From: an uncultured Clostridia bacterium
GTDB taxonomy: Bacteria > Bacillota > Clostridia > Oscillospirales > Acutalibacteraceae
Reading direction: 5' to 3'
DNA length: 64,000 nt
Assembly (NCBI GenBank): GCA_947630835.1
Contig: CANRIZ010000014.1
Coordinates: 1 to 64,000 of the forward strand
Part shown: positions 8,976 to 17,598 of the stretch, in pieces
Layout: each line of letters starts with the position of its first letter
How positions within the stretch are numbered: position 1 is the stretch's first letter
Made by a program: the position numbers and the translations under genes
Notes under the pieces: generated by a model
The model's database searches: none
Seen by the model: the letters and a program-made list of their open reading frames with translations, nothing else
What the model was told of the DNA's origin: nothing

Positions 8976-9287
8976 TTATCTTGCGGCGTCCGAAACGGCG
9001 TCGCCTGCGCCTGTAACTATGTCGTTTACAGCGTCGCCTGCGCCCGTAACCGCGTCGCCCACACCGTCGCCGATGTCTTCCGCCGCTTCGCCTATGCCGT
9101 CGCCTACCTCGTTTGCGGCGTTATCCCCGTTGTTCATAGCCGAATCGGAGGTCGAGCTTGCGCTCGTGCTTGTGTTTGTACTTGAGCTTGTGTCGCCGAG
9201 CGTGTCTTTATTCTTGTTGCCGCACGCTACAAAAATCAAAGCGCAAAGTACAAGCAATACAGAAAGAATAATTACTCCTTTTTTCAT
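8976..9287 (-). CDS. low-complexity lipoprotein
   Basis: MKKGVIILSVLLVLCALIFVACGNKNKD: lipobox FVAC; C-terminal degenerate GDxVxDAVTGAGDAV repeats. Confidence 0.7.
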   Translation of the reverse strand: MKKGVIILSVLLVLCALIFVACGNKNKDTLGDTSSSTNTSTSASSTSDSAMNNGDNAANEVGDGIGEAAEDIGDGVGDAVTGAGDAVNDIVTGAGDAVSDAAR

Positions 9288-9341
9288 AACAAATTATCTC
9301 CTTAATTTTTTATTTGCTTGCGTATTAGTTATTATTGACGG

Positions 9342-10676
9342 TTATTTCGTTAATATACCGTTATCGGAATAAAGTAAAATTAAAATGTCGCTTTCCTGCC
9401 CGGTTGCGGCGTCCACATATACCAAAAATTCCTGATTTTCGGAATTTTTGCAATGAAATTCATAGCAGAGATTTTCCGTCGCATATTCCGTGGGTATGAC
9501 CGCAAGGCGGGAGGAAATTACGGAAAGCAAGGGGTTTAAGCTGCTTTTGGCTTTTTCGCTCGAAAGGGCGGGCTCTTTTAAATCCCTTTGCGTGTGATTC
9601 ATAATATAACCCCGCGCGTCAAAGGAAATTATATTTCCGTTTTCAAGGTTTACGCTCAGCTTTATCAAATCGGCATAGCAGATAATTTCGCCCCTGCAAT
9701 AAGCAAAGTTTACCGTACATATACCGTCGTTGGTATAATAATAGCTGTCCTTCATATTGCTGTAGCCTTTTGAAGCGAGGAAGCGGGAGGCGCGTTCAAC
9801 CGCCTCTTTTTCGCTGACGGAGGCCTCTCCCGCAAAATCCGAGCCGAGCATATATACAACGAATCCTCCGTTTTTTGTTACCGCAACGGTAGTGTTGCCG
9901 CTTGTAAACACATAGGCGGGAATATCTCCCTCCTGTTCGGCGGAATATTCAACCGTATTTTCCTTTACCGACAAAAACTCGGCGGCTTTTTTCTTAGCTT
10001 CTTCTTTCGTCACGGAAGCCTTGCCCTCCAAAAGCTTCGGCTTTTGCTGTAAAATATGGTCCGAGAACGGCCCGTCGTAAATAAGCGTCGGATAGTCGCC
10101 CGCGGCCTGACCGATATCGTCCATGGCGGTCGAAAGCGGCTTTATCTCCCTGTCGCCCTTTTCAAGAGTGTATTCGGAGTCCGAAAACGAAAGCTCCCCG
10201 CTTTCTATATTCTCGTTGATTTTTACCAATTCGTCCGAAAGCTTTTTTGAATATTCAATCAGCGTTTGCATTTGCTTTCGCTCTTTTAAGGAAATACCGT
10301 CGCCCGAGGAAAGCTTTTTGTTGAGCGACGAAACAAAAGAACCCACTTGCGAAAGGAAGCGGCTTGTGTTGTCGATTCTTGTGTCCGATAAGGGCAGGGC
10401 GGTAATCGCGGTTTTGGCTCCCGAAGCATCTCTTATGAGATCGGAGGAAATATCGCCCAAAAGCGAGGAGGTACCGGCATATAAGCCTTTTGTAAGACTT
10501 GTGTTTATCGACGAAATATATTCTTCAAGCTCAACGAGCGAGCGCTGGCTCGAAGCCGTAACCTGTTTTGAAAGCCTGTCCGCCTTTACGGCAGAAATTA
10601 CAAGGCCCGTAAACAGCGCAAGAAAAATGAAAAAAATATACAAAAAAATTCTGATTTTGCCTCTGGTTAGCTTCAT
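9342..10676 (-). CDS. ypeB: YpeB-like germination protein
   Basis: 'MKLTRGKIRIFLYIFFIFLALFTGLVISAVKADRLSKQVTASSQRSLVELEEYISSINTSLTKGLYAGTSSLLGDISSDLIRDASGAKTAI' resembles the YpeB N-terminal region; C-terminal PepSY-like segments. Confidence 0.75.
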   Translation of the reverse strand: MKLTRGKIRIFLYIFFIFLALFTGLVISAVKADRLSKQVTASSQRSLVELEEYISSINTSLTKGLYAGTSSLLGDISSDLIRDASGAKTAITALPLSDTRIDNTSRFLSQVGSFVSSLNKKLSSGDGISLKERKQMQTLIEYSKKLSDELVKINENIESGELSFSDSEYTLEKGDREIKPLSTAMDDIGQAAGDYPTLIYDGPFSDHILQQKPKLLEGKASVTKEEAKKKAAEFLSVKENTVEYSAEQEGDIPAYVFTSGNTTVAVTKNGGFVVYMLGSDFAGEASVSEKEAVERASRFLASKGYSNMKDSYYYTNDGICTVNFAYCRGEIICYADLIKLSVNLENGNIISFDARGYIMNHTQRDLKEPALSSEKAKSSLNPLLSVISSRLAVIPTEYATENLCYEFHCKNSENQEFLVYVDAATGQESDILILLYSDNGILTK

Positions 10677-10821
10677 CTTTTCCAATATTTTCACCTCAAA
10701 AATATATTTTGTAAATTTTTTATAAATATACATTAAATTTATGCTTTATTTGTTTGCCAAAAGTAATGTTTTGGTGTATAATATTATTTCAATACAGTAT
10801 TAAATTGGGGGCAAATGCTTA

Positions 10822-11952
10822 ATGCAGGTTTATTTCGATAACAGCGCAACCACAAAACCCTGCGAAGCCGCCGTAAAAAGCGCGCTTGAAGTTATGACCG
10901 AGGAGTACGGTAATCCTTCCTCTTTACATATAAAGGGCTTCAGCGCTTCAAAAATACTCGAAAGCTCCCGCGGCGTTATTGCCAAAAGTCTTTTTTGCGA
11001 GCCCGACTGTATTTATTTCACCCCTTGCGGCACGGTTTCCAACAACACGGCTGTCTTTGGCGCGGCAAACCTTATGAAACGCAGGGGCAAAAAAATAGTT
11101 ACAACCGCTATCGAGCATCCGAGCGTGTCCGCCTGTATGGATAAGCTTTCGTCGGAGGGCTTTGAGGTTGTAAGAGTTTCTCCCGACAAAAACGGCGAAA
11201 TCGCTTTGGAAAAGTTTGAAGACGAAATCGACGGCGATACGATTCTCGTAAGCCTTATGGCGGTTAACAACGAGACAGGCGCCGTTCTGCCGTTTGATAA
11301 AATAAAAAAAATAATCACAAAAAAGAAATCGCCGGCTCTTTTGCACGTTGACGCCGTACAGGGATATATGAAAATCAATATTAAACCCGAAAGGTGCGGC
11401 GTTGATTTAATGAGCGTCAGCGCGCACAAGGTTCACGCTCTGAAGGGCGCAGGCGCTCTTTATATAGCAAAGGGCGTTAAAATAAAGCCGCATATTCTGG
11501 GCGGCGGGCAGGAGGGCAACATTTGCTCCGGTACGCAGGCTATGCCCAATATAGCCGCCTTTTCCGCGGCGGTTAAGGAACTCGGAAACGATGAACGACG
11601 GGCGGAAAAAGTAAGAGAATTGAACGAATATATAAGGCGTGAGCTTATGAAAATCGAAGGCGTCTGTATTAATTCCCCGAAAAGCGCTTGCGATTATATA
11701 TTGAACATTTCCTTAAAGGGTATTCCCTCGCAGGTTTCGGTAAATTACTTTTCGCAAAAAGGTATTTATGTTTCGGCGGGTTCGGCATGCTCAAAGGGAC
11801 ACAGGAGCGACGCGCTTGTTTCAATGGGGCTGCCGAGCGAACGTATCGACAGCGCCGTAAGGATAAGCTTCTGCCCGCAAAATACAAAGGACGAAGCGGA
11901 TTATTTTATAAACTCGGTAAAAACGGCTTTTTCGGAGCTTTCAAAAAAATAG
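10822..11952 (+). CDS. cysteine desulfurase (NifS/IscS-like)
   Basis: MQVYFDNSATTKPCEAA; 'HVDAVQGYMKINI', 'SVSAHKVHALKGAGALYI', 'SAGSACSKG'. Confidence 0.93.
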   Translation: MQVYFDNSATTKPCEAAVKSALEVMTEEYGNPSSLHIKGFSASKILESSRGVIAKSLFCEPDCIYFTPCGTVSNNTAVFGAANLMKRRGKKIVTTAIEHPSVSACMDKLSSEGFEVVRVSPDKNGEIALEKFEDEIDGDTILVSLMAVNNETGAVLPFDKIKKIITKKKSPALLHVDAVQGYMKINIKPERCGVDLMSVSAHKVHALKGAGALYIAKGVKIKPHILGGGQEGNICSGTQAMPNIAAFSAAVKELGNDERRAEKVRELNEYIRRELMKIEGVCINSPKSACDYILNISLKGIPSQVSVNYFSQKGIYVSAGSACSKGHRSDALVSMGLPSERIDSAVRISFCPQNTKDEADYFINSVKTAFSELSKK

Positions 11953-11962
11953 GGAAAACATT

Positions 11963-13132
11963 ATGAAGGAACTTATACTTATAAAAAACGGCGAGCTTGC
12001 CTTAAAAGGGCTTAATCGCTCATCTTTTGAATCGACTCTTGCAAAAAATATCAGGCACAGGTTTCGCAGTCTCGGCAAGGTCGAAATAAACTGTATGCAG
12101 TCCACCATGACCATAGAGCCCAAGGGCGAAAATTTTGATATGGACGAGGCTATAGATATACTTAAAAGGGTGTTCGGCATCGCCGCATTTCAGCGCGCGG
12201 CGGCAGTTGAAAAGGATATGGACATTATCCTCAAGACCGCTCCCGAATACCTCGAAGAACAGCTTGAACAGGCGGAAAGCTTTAAGGTTGAGGCTAAGAG
12301 AAGCGACAAAAAATTCCCCCTGACTTCGCCCGAGATAAGCAGAAACGTCGGGGAAGCGATTTTGAAAAAATTTCATCATTTAAAAGTTGACGTTCATAAC
12401 CCCGATTTGACCGTAACCGTTGAGATAAGGGACCGCAACGCGTTTATCAGGGGAAACCAGATAAAGGGCGCGGGCGGTATGCCCGTAGGCACGGGCGGCA
12501 AGGCTTTGGTTTTAATATCGGGCGGAATCGACAGTCCCGTGGCGTCTTGGATGATGGCGAAAAGGGGCGTTGTGCTTGACGCGGTGCATTTCGCTTCGCC
12601 TCCGTACACCTCGCCGCAGTCCGAGCAAAAGGTTCACGACCTGTTAAGGCAGGTTTCAAAATACAGCGGCGATATTGCTCTGCACACCGTGGGCTTTACA
12701 AAAATTCAGGAGCTAATCGGGGATAACTGCGAGGAAGAGTATTTCACCCTTGTTATGCGTAGGTTTATGATGAGAATAGCCAATAAAATCGCAGAAAAAT
12801 CCGATTGCTCCGCCCTCGTTACCGGGGAGAGCCTCGGTCAGGTCGCAAGCCAGACTATGCCTGCTCTCGCCTGTACGGACGCGGTTTCCGATATGCCTGT
12901 TTTAAGGCCGCTTGTCGCTATGGACAAGGAGGAAATTATCGCAATTTCAAGGAAAATCGAAACCTTTGACATATCTATAAGACCGTTTGAGGATTGCTGT
13001 ACCGTGTTTACTCCGAGGCATCCGAGAACAAGGCCGAAAAAGGAACAGCTTGACGAGGCGGAAAAGGCGCTCGATATTGAAGCGCTTGTTGACGAAGCCG
13101 TTGAGAATACAAAATTTGAACTGATAAGATGA
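11963..13132 (+). CDS. thiI: tRNA 4-thiouridine synthase ThiI
   Basis: THUMP-like N-terminus and 'GKALVLISGGIDSPVASWMMAKRG'; follows the cysteine desulfurase. Confidence 0.93.
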   Translation: MKELILIKNGELALKGLNRSSFESTLAKNIRHRFRSLGKVEINCMQSTMTIEPKGENFDMDEAIDILKRVFGIAAFQRAAAVEKDMDIILKTAPEYLEEQLEQAESFKVEAKRSDKKFPLTSPEISRNVGEAILKKFHHLKVDVHNPDLTVTVEIRDRNAFIRGNQIKGAGGMPVGTGGKALVLISGGIDSPVASWMMAKRGVVLDAVHFASPPYTSPQSEQKVHDLLRQVSKYSGDIALHTVGFTKIQELIGDNCEEEYFTLVMRRFMMRIANKIAEKSDCSALVTGESLGQVASQTMPALACTDAVSDMPVLRPLVAMDKEEIIAISRKIETFDISIRPFEDCCTVFTPRHPRTRPKKEQLDEAEKALDIEALVDEAVENTKFELIR

Positions 13133-13136
13133 TGGT

Positions 13137-13613
13137 ATGAAGGACGAAGAAAAAGTCGTAAAGCTTTTAAAAGAAAAGGGTCTGATACTTGCAACCGCCG
13201 AATCCTGTACGGGCGGACTTATCGCAAAAAGAATAACGGACGTTCCCGGCTCGTCCGAGGCGTTCGAGTGCGGAATTGTAAGCTATTCAAACAGGATAAA
13301 AAAAGAGATACTCGGCGTAAGCGAAAAAACGCTCGAAAAGCACGGAGCGGTAAGCGCAGAATGTGCCGGGGAAATGGTAAAGGGCGTTCTTAAATTGAGC
13401 GGCGCCGACATAGCCGTTGCGGTTACGGGCATTGCCGGACCGACTTCGGATAACAGCGATAAGCCCGTGGGGCTTGTATATATTGCATTTTCCGATAAGA
13501 AAAATACTTTGGTCAGGGAGTATAGGAACAGCTTTTCCTGCGACGTCAGGAACAGCAACAGAAATAAAACCGCCGACGAGGCGATAAAAATTATTTTGGA
13601 GTATTTGCTATGA
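13137..13613 (+). CDS. CinA C-terminal domain protein (PncC-like amidohydrolase)
   Basis: 'LILATAESCTGGLIAKRITDVPGSSEAFECGIVSYSNRIKKEILGV'. Confidence 0.9.
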   Translation: MKDEEKVVKLLKEKGLILATAESCTGGLIAKRITDVPGSSEAFECGIVSYSNRIKKEILGVSEKTLEKHGAVSAECAGEMVKGVLKLSGADIAVAVTGIAGPTSDNSDKPVGLVYIAFSDKKNTLVREYRNSFSCDVRNSNRNKTADEAIKIILEYLL

Positions 13614-14869
13614 GTGATGAATTCAAAAAATCGGACGACATCTTTTCCTCGGAGGATAATTTGAGCGAAGTCGAAAACCTCTATCAAAGCGTTAGGGAAA
13701 ACGAGGAGGAAAAAGCGCAGGCAAGCGCTGAAGACGGCGAGGAAGCAAAAGAAGCTCAGCCGAAAGAGAGCGAAAAGGAAAACGCTCCTTCACCGAAATA
13801 CGCTAAGGCGGCGGCTCCCGAAGAAAACGCGGAAAAGCCGAAATACGCAAGGGTTGCGGCTCCGTCGGGGCAGCAAAGCCCCAAGCCCGTTGCGGGCGCG
13901 GTTATCCGGAAAGATGCGGATGAAGCCGAAAATACGCAGGAAAAAAAGAAAAAAGGCGCAAGCGTAATAATAAGCAGAATAGTGCTTACGGTTTCCGTGC
14001 TGGTTTTTGTCGTTTCGGCGGCTGTGCTTTTGAAAAATTATATTGATTTGAGAAAGAACAGGCTCGAGGCGCAGAAGCTCGCTATGGAGGTTACTCAGGC
14101 TCAGCAGGAGCAGGACGCAGTCGGAGCGGACGGCATACTTGAAAAATACAGGGACGCTTACAACAAAAATAACGACCTTGTCGGTTGGATAAAAGTGCCC
14201 AATACGAAAATCGATCATCCTGTTGTTCAGGCAAAGGACAACGATTACTATTTAAGAAGAAATTTCTCCAAGAAATATGAGCGCCGAGGCTCGATTTTTA
14301 TGGATTATGAGTGCGATCCGAAAAATTATTGCACAAATACCATACTTTACGGGCATAATTATCTTGACTCCACTATGTTTTCCGATTTGGAAAAATATAA
14401 GGACCTTGATTTTTACAAGTCGGCTCCCGTAATAGAGTTTAATTCGATTTACCGCAACCAAAAATGGAAGGTGTTCGGCGTTTACCTTTCAAATGCCGAC
14501 GAAAAGGACGATAACGGCTATGCGCTTTATTACATTTATCCGTTTATGTCCGGCAAAAACTTTGACGATTATATCAAAACCGTAAGGGAAAGATCCATAA
14601 TCAATATGCCGGTCGACGTTAACAGCTCGGATAAAATACTTACTCTTTCCACCTGCACAAGGGATATGGACCTTAAAGGCCACGGGCAGACTAACGCAAG
14701 GTGCGTTATATCCGCAAGGCTTGTGCGCGAGGGCGAAAAAGAAAACGTAAACGTATCCGCCGCCACCTATAACGAAAATCCGAGATATCCGCAAATTTGG
14801 TATACGGCGCACAACAAAACCAATCCTTTTGTTGACGCAAGCAGGTGGTATCCCGAGGGAATTGGTTAA
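13610..14869 (+). CDS. class B sortase with long acidic N-terminal extension (1 of 3)
   Basis: 'LVGWIKVPNTKIDHPVVQAKDNDYYLRRNF', 'ILYGHNYLDSTMFSDL', 'LTLSTCTRD...ARCVISARLV'. Confidence 0.9.
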   Translation: MSDEFKKSDDIFSSEDNLSEVENLYQSVRENEEEKAQASAEDGEEAKEAQPKESEKENAPSPKYAKAAAPEENAEKPKYARVAAPSGQQSPKPVAGAVIRKDADEAENTQEKKKKGASVIISRIVLTVSVLVFVVSAAVLLKNYIDLRKNRLEAQKLAMEVTQAQQEQDAVGADGILEKYRDAYNKNNDLVGWIKVPNTKIDHPVVQAKDNDYYLRRNFSKKYERRGSIFMDYECDPKNYCTNTILYGHNYLDSTMFSDLEKYKDLDFYKSAPVIEFNSIYRNQKWKVFGVYLSNADEKDDNGYALYYIYPFMSGKNFDDYIKTVRERSIINMPVDVNSSDKILTLSTCTRDMDLKGHGQTNARCVISARLVREGEKENVNVSAATYNENPRYPQIWYTAHNKTNPFVDASRWYPEGIG

Positions 14870-14871
14870 TA

Positions 14872-15882
14872 ATGGACAAAAACAGTAAGTACAACAGAAT
14901 AGGCGCTCCCAAAGTAAACGAAAAGTACAAAAGAACCGTCGTTTCACATAGGGAGAGCGAAAAAAAGGCGGCGGCAGCTCCGAAAATTTTAACGGTTGCC
15001 GTTGCGCTTGCCGTTGTGCTTGTTTTGACCGTAATAATAAAAAACGGCATAGAAAAAAGCCAAAAGGAAAAAGAAAAGCTTGAACAGCTCGACGCGCTTA
15101 CCGCGTCCGAAAACATCACGGAGGCAACGGACGAAAACGGTATTCTTTTAAAGTATAAAGAGGCGTATGAGAAAAACAACGACCTTGTCGGGTGGATTAC
15201 CGTTCCCAATACCGCTATTGACTATCCCGTTGTTCAGGCAAAGGATAACGATTATTATTTGAGAAGAAGCTTTTATAAAATTTATGACCGCCGCGGCACG
15301 ATTTTTATGGATAATGAGTGCAACCCCAAAGAGCTTGTAAAAAACACCGTCCTTTACGGGCATAATTATCTCGATTCAACAATGTTTTCCGATTTGGAAA
15401 AATATAAAAGCCTTGATTTTTACAAAACCGCTCCGGTTATTGAATTTAATACGATATACAAAAGCTATAAATGGAAGGTATTTGCGGTTTATCTTACAAC
15501 CGTAGAACCCAAGGACGATAACGGCTATGCGCTTTATTATATATATCCTTTTATGACGGACGATAATTTTGAGGATTATTTGCAGGCGGTTAAGAAAAGG
15601 ACGATAATAAACACCGGCGTCGACGTAAGAAAAACGGATAAAATGCTCACCCTTTCCACCTGCACAAGGGATATGGATTTACCGGGCAGGGGCGAAACCA
15701 ACGCAAGGTGCGTGGTTTTGGCAAGGCTTGTACGCGACGGCGAAAGCCTTGACGTAGATACGAGCTCCGCACAGCTTAATAAAAATCCGAAATATCCCGA
15801 TATATGGTACAGGGCAAACAACAAAACCAACCCTTACGTCAACGATAAAGATAACTGGGAACCTATGGGAGTTGAACCGTAA
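14872..15882 (+). CDS. class B sortase (2 of 3)
   Basis: 'VGWITVPNTAIDYPVVQAKDNDYYLRRSF', 'VLYGHNYLDSTMFSDL', 'LTLSTCTRDMDLPGRGETNARCVVLARLV'. Confidence 0.9.
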   Translation: MDKNSKYNRIGAPKVNEKYKRTVVSHRESEKKAAAAPKILTVAVALAVVLVLTVIIKNGIEKSQKEKEKLEQLDALTASENITEATDENGILLKYKEAYEKNNDLVGWITVPNTAIDYPVVQAKDNDYYLRRSFYKIYDRRGTIFMDNECNPKELVKNTVLYGHNYLDSTMFSDLEKYKSLDFYKTAPVIEFNTIYKSYKWKVFAVYLTTVEPKDDNGYALYYIYPFMTDDNFEDYLQAVKKRTIINTGVDVRKTDKMLTLSTCTRDMDLPGRGETNARCVVLARLVRDGESLDVDTSSAQLNKNPKYPDIWYRANNKTNPYVNDKDNWEPMGVEP

Positions 15883-17561
15883 TGAGAAAAAAGAAAAGGA
15901 AATCCAAAATAACGGATGAAGTAATTGTGTTTTCAACTCAAACTCGGGGGGAAGATGAAGAGGAAAGCGTAACCGAGGCAGAAGCGGAAAAACCCGAAGA
16001 AGCCTTTGGGCAGGCGGATTTGCCGCACAGCGAAGATTTTGACGGGGATTTGCCGCAGGCAACGGACGGGGACGAAGCTTACGAAGAAGATTTTGCCGAA
16101 ACGCCGAAAGCGTCCGGGAAGGGCTTATTCGGCAGGTTGAAGAAAAAAAGAAGTACGGAAAAAGCCGAGAACACGGACGCTCCGCAGTATGAGGAGTCGG
16201 AGGGCGTTATCGTCGATATTGAGCCGGACGGCCATGACGATGGTTTAGACGAGGACGTTCGGGAAGAAGCGGAAACGGAAGAACCGCGCGAAGCCGATAC
16301 GGACTCCGAACCCGCAGGCGAAAAGGCTTTTGTCGAATATTCAAAAGCGGTTGACGATTTGCCCGTGGCGGAAAAATCGGACGACGTTTACGCTGATATA
16401 GTAAAGAATATCGAGGAAAACGTCCATGAGGAAAGAACCTCAAGACGCGCAAAATATGAAAGGGAGCAGAGCTTTGTAGACGTTCAAAACCCGTTCCAGA
16501 GGGACAGGGAAGCCCCGAAAGCGGGCGAGGAAAATCTTTCCTACGAGGACGTACAGCGCAAGGAGCTTAAAACCTTTGACGAAATTTTTGCTTCCGCAAA
16601 AGCCAAAATATTGCCGAAAAAGGGCGAAAAAAAGAGCGAAACGATAAGGAAAATCGTTGCAAACGCCGCGGTTGTTATTCTTATATGCTGCGGCATAGCT
16701 TTCGGAGTGCTTTTCGCCCAAAGCAAAAAGGCGGAAAAACAGCAGCTCGGGCTTTCAAGCCAAATTGTCGACGTGTCGGATACCGAGGAGGAAGAACAGC
16801 TTTGGGAGGAGTTTAAGGCAAAGTACCCCAATATAAAAACTCCCGAGGGAATGATGGCGAAATACGCTTATCTTTACGCCATAAACCAACAGCTTGTAGG
16901 CTGGATAAGCGTTCCGAATTCCGGAATCGACGTTCAGGTAGTGCAGTCGTCAAACAACAAGGATTATCTTAAAAAGGATTTTTACGGCAACTACAGCAGA
17001 TACGGCTGTCCGTTTATGGATTACAGGAACGACGCAAGGTATCTTAACCAGAACACCATAATTTACGGTCACCACATGAGCGACGGGCTTATATTTGCGG
17101 AGCTTAGCAAGTACAAGGAGCTTGACGGCTTCCTCGAATCGCCGATTATCCGTTTTGATACGCTCTATAAAACGCAGTATTTTAAAATCTACGCCGCGTT
17201 TATAACCAATACCCGAGAGGAGGACGATAACGGTTATATATTCAACTACACCGTAACGTCCTTTGCAAGCACCCGCAATTTTGACGATTATATAGCGGCT
17301 CTTGACGAAAGAAAGCTTTATACGACGGGCGTTGATATAAATTCGGGAGATAAGCTTCTAACGCTTTCTACCTGCACTTACGAGTTTAACGACGCAAGGC
17401 TGGTAATAGTTGCAAGGATGCTTCGCACCGGAGAAACCGTTGATATCGATACAACCTACGCCGCAAAGAACGGCAACCCGCATTATCCTCAGGTTTGGTA
17501 CGACAAAAACGGTAAGAGCAATCCCTTTGCGAACGCCGTAAAGTGGTATCCCGAAGGCTGA
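15882..17561 (+). CDS. class B sortase with long N-terminal cytosolic region (3 of 3)
   Basis: 'LVGWISVPNSGIDVQVVQSSNNKDYLKKDF', 'IIYGHHMSDGLIFAEL', 'LTLSTCTYEFNDARLVIVARML'; about 270 acidic residues before the TM segment. Confidence 0.9.
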   Translation: MRKKKRKSKITDEVIVFSTQTRGEDEEESVTEAEAEKPEEAFGQADLPHSEDFDGDLPQATDGDEAYEEDFAETPKASGKGLFGRLKKKRSTEKAENTDAPQYEESEGVIVDIEPDGHDDGLDEDVREEAETEEPREADTDSEPAGEKAFVEYSKAVDDLPVAEKSDDVYADIVKNIEENVHEERTSRRAKYEREQSFVDVQNPFQRDREAPKAGEENLSYEDVQRKELKTFDEIFASAKAKILPKKGEKKSETIRKIVANAAVVILICCGIAFGVLFAQSKKAEKQQLGLSSQIVDVSDTEEEEQLWEEFKAKYPNIKTPEGMMAKYAYLYAINQQLVGWISVPNSGIDVQVVQSSNNKDYLKKDFYGNYSRYGCPFMDYRNDARYLNQNTIIYGHHMSDGLIFAELSKYKELDGFLESPIIRFDTLYKTQYFKIYAAFITNTREEDDNGYIFNYTVTSFASTRNFDDYIAALDERKLYTTGVDINSGDKLLTLSTCTYEFNDARLVIVARMLRTGETVDIDTTYAAKNGNPHYPQVWYDKNGKSNPFANAVKWYPEG

Positions 17562-17598
17562 AGATATAAATAATTATTATATAAGGTGGTAAAGAAAC

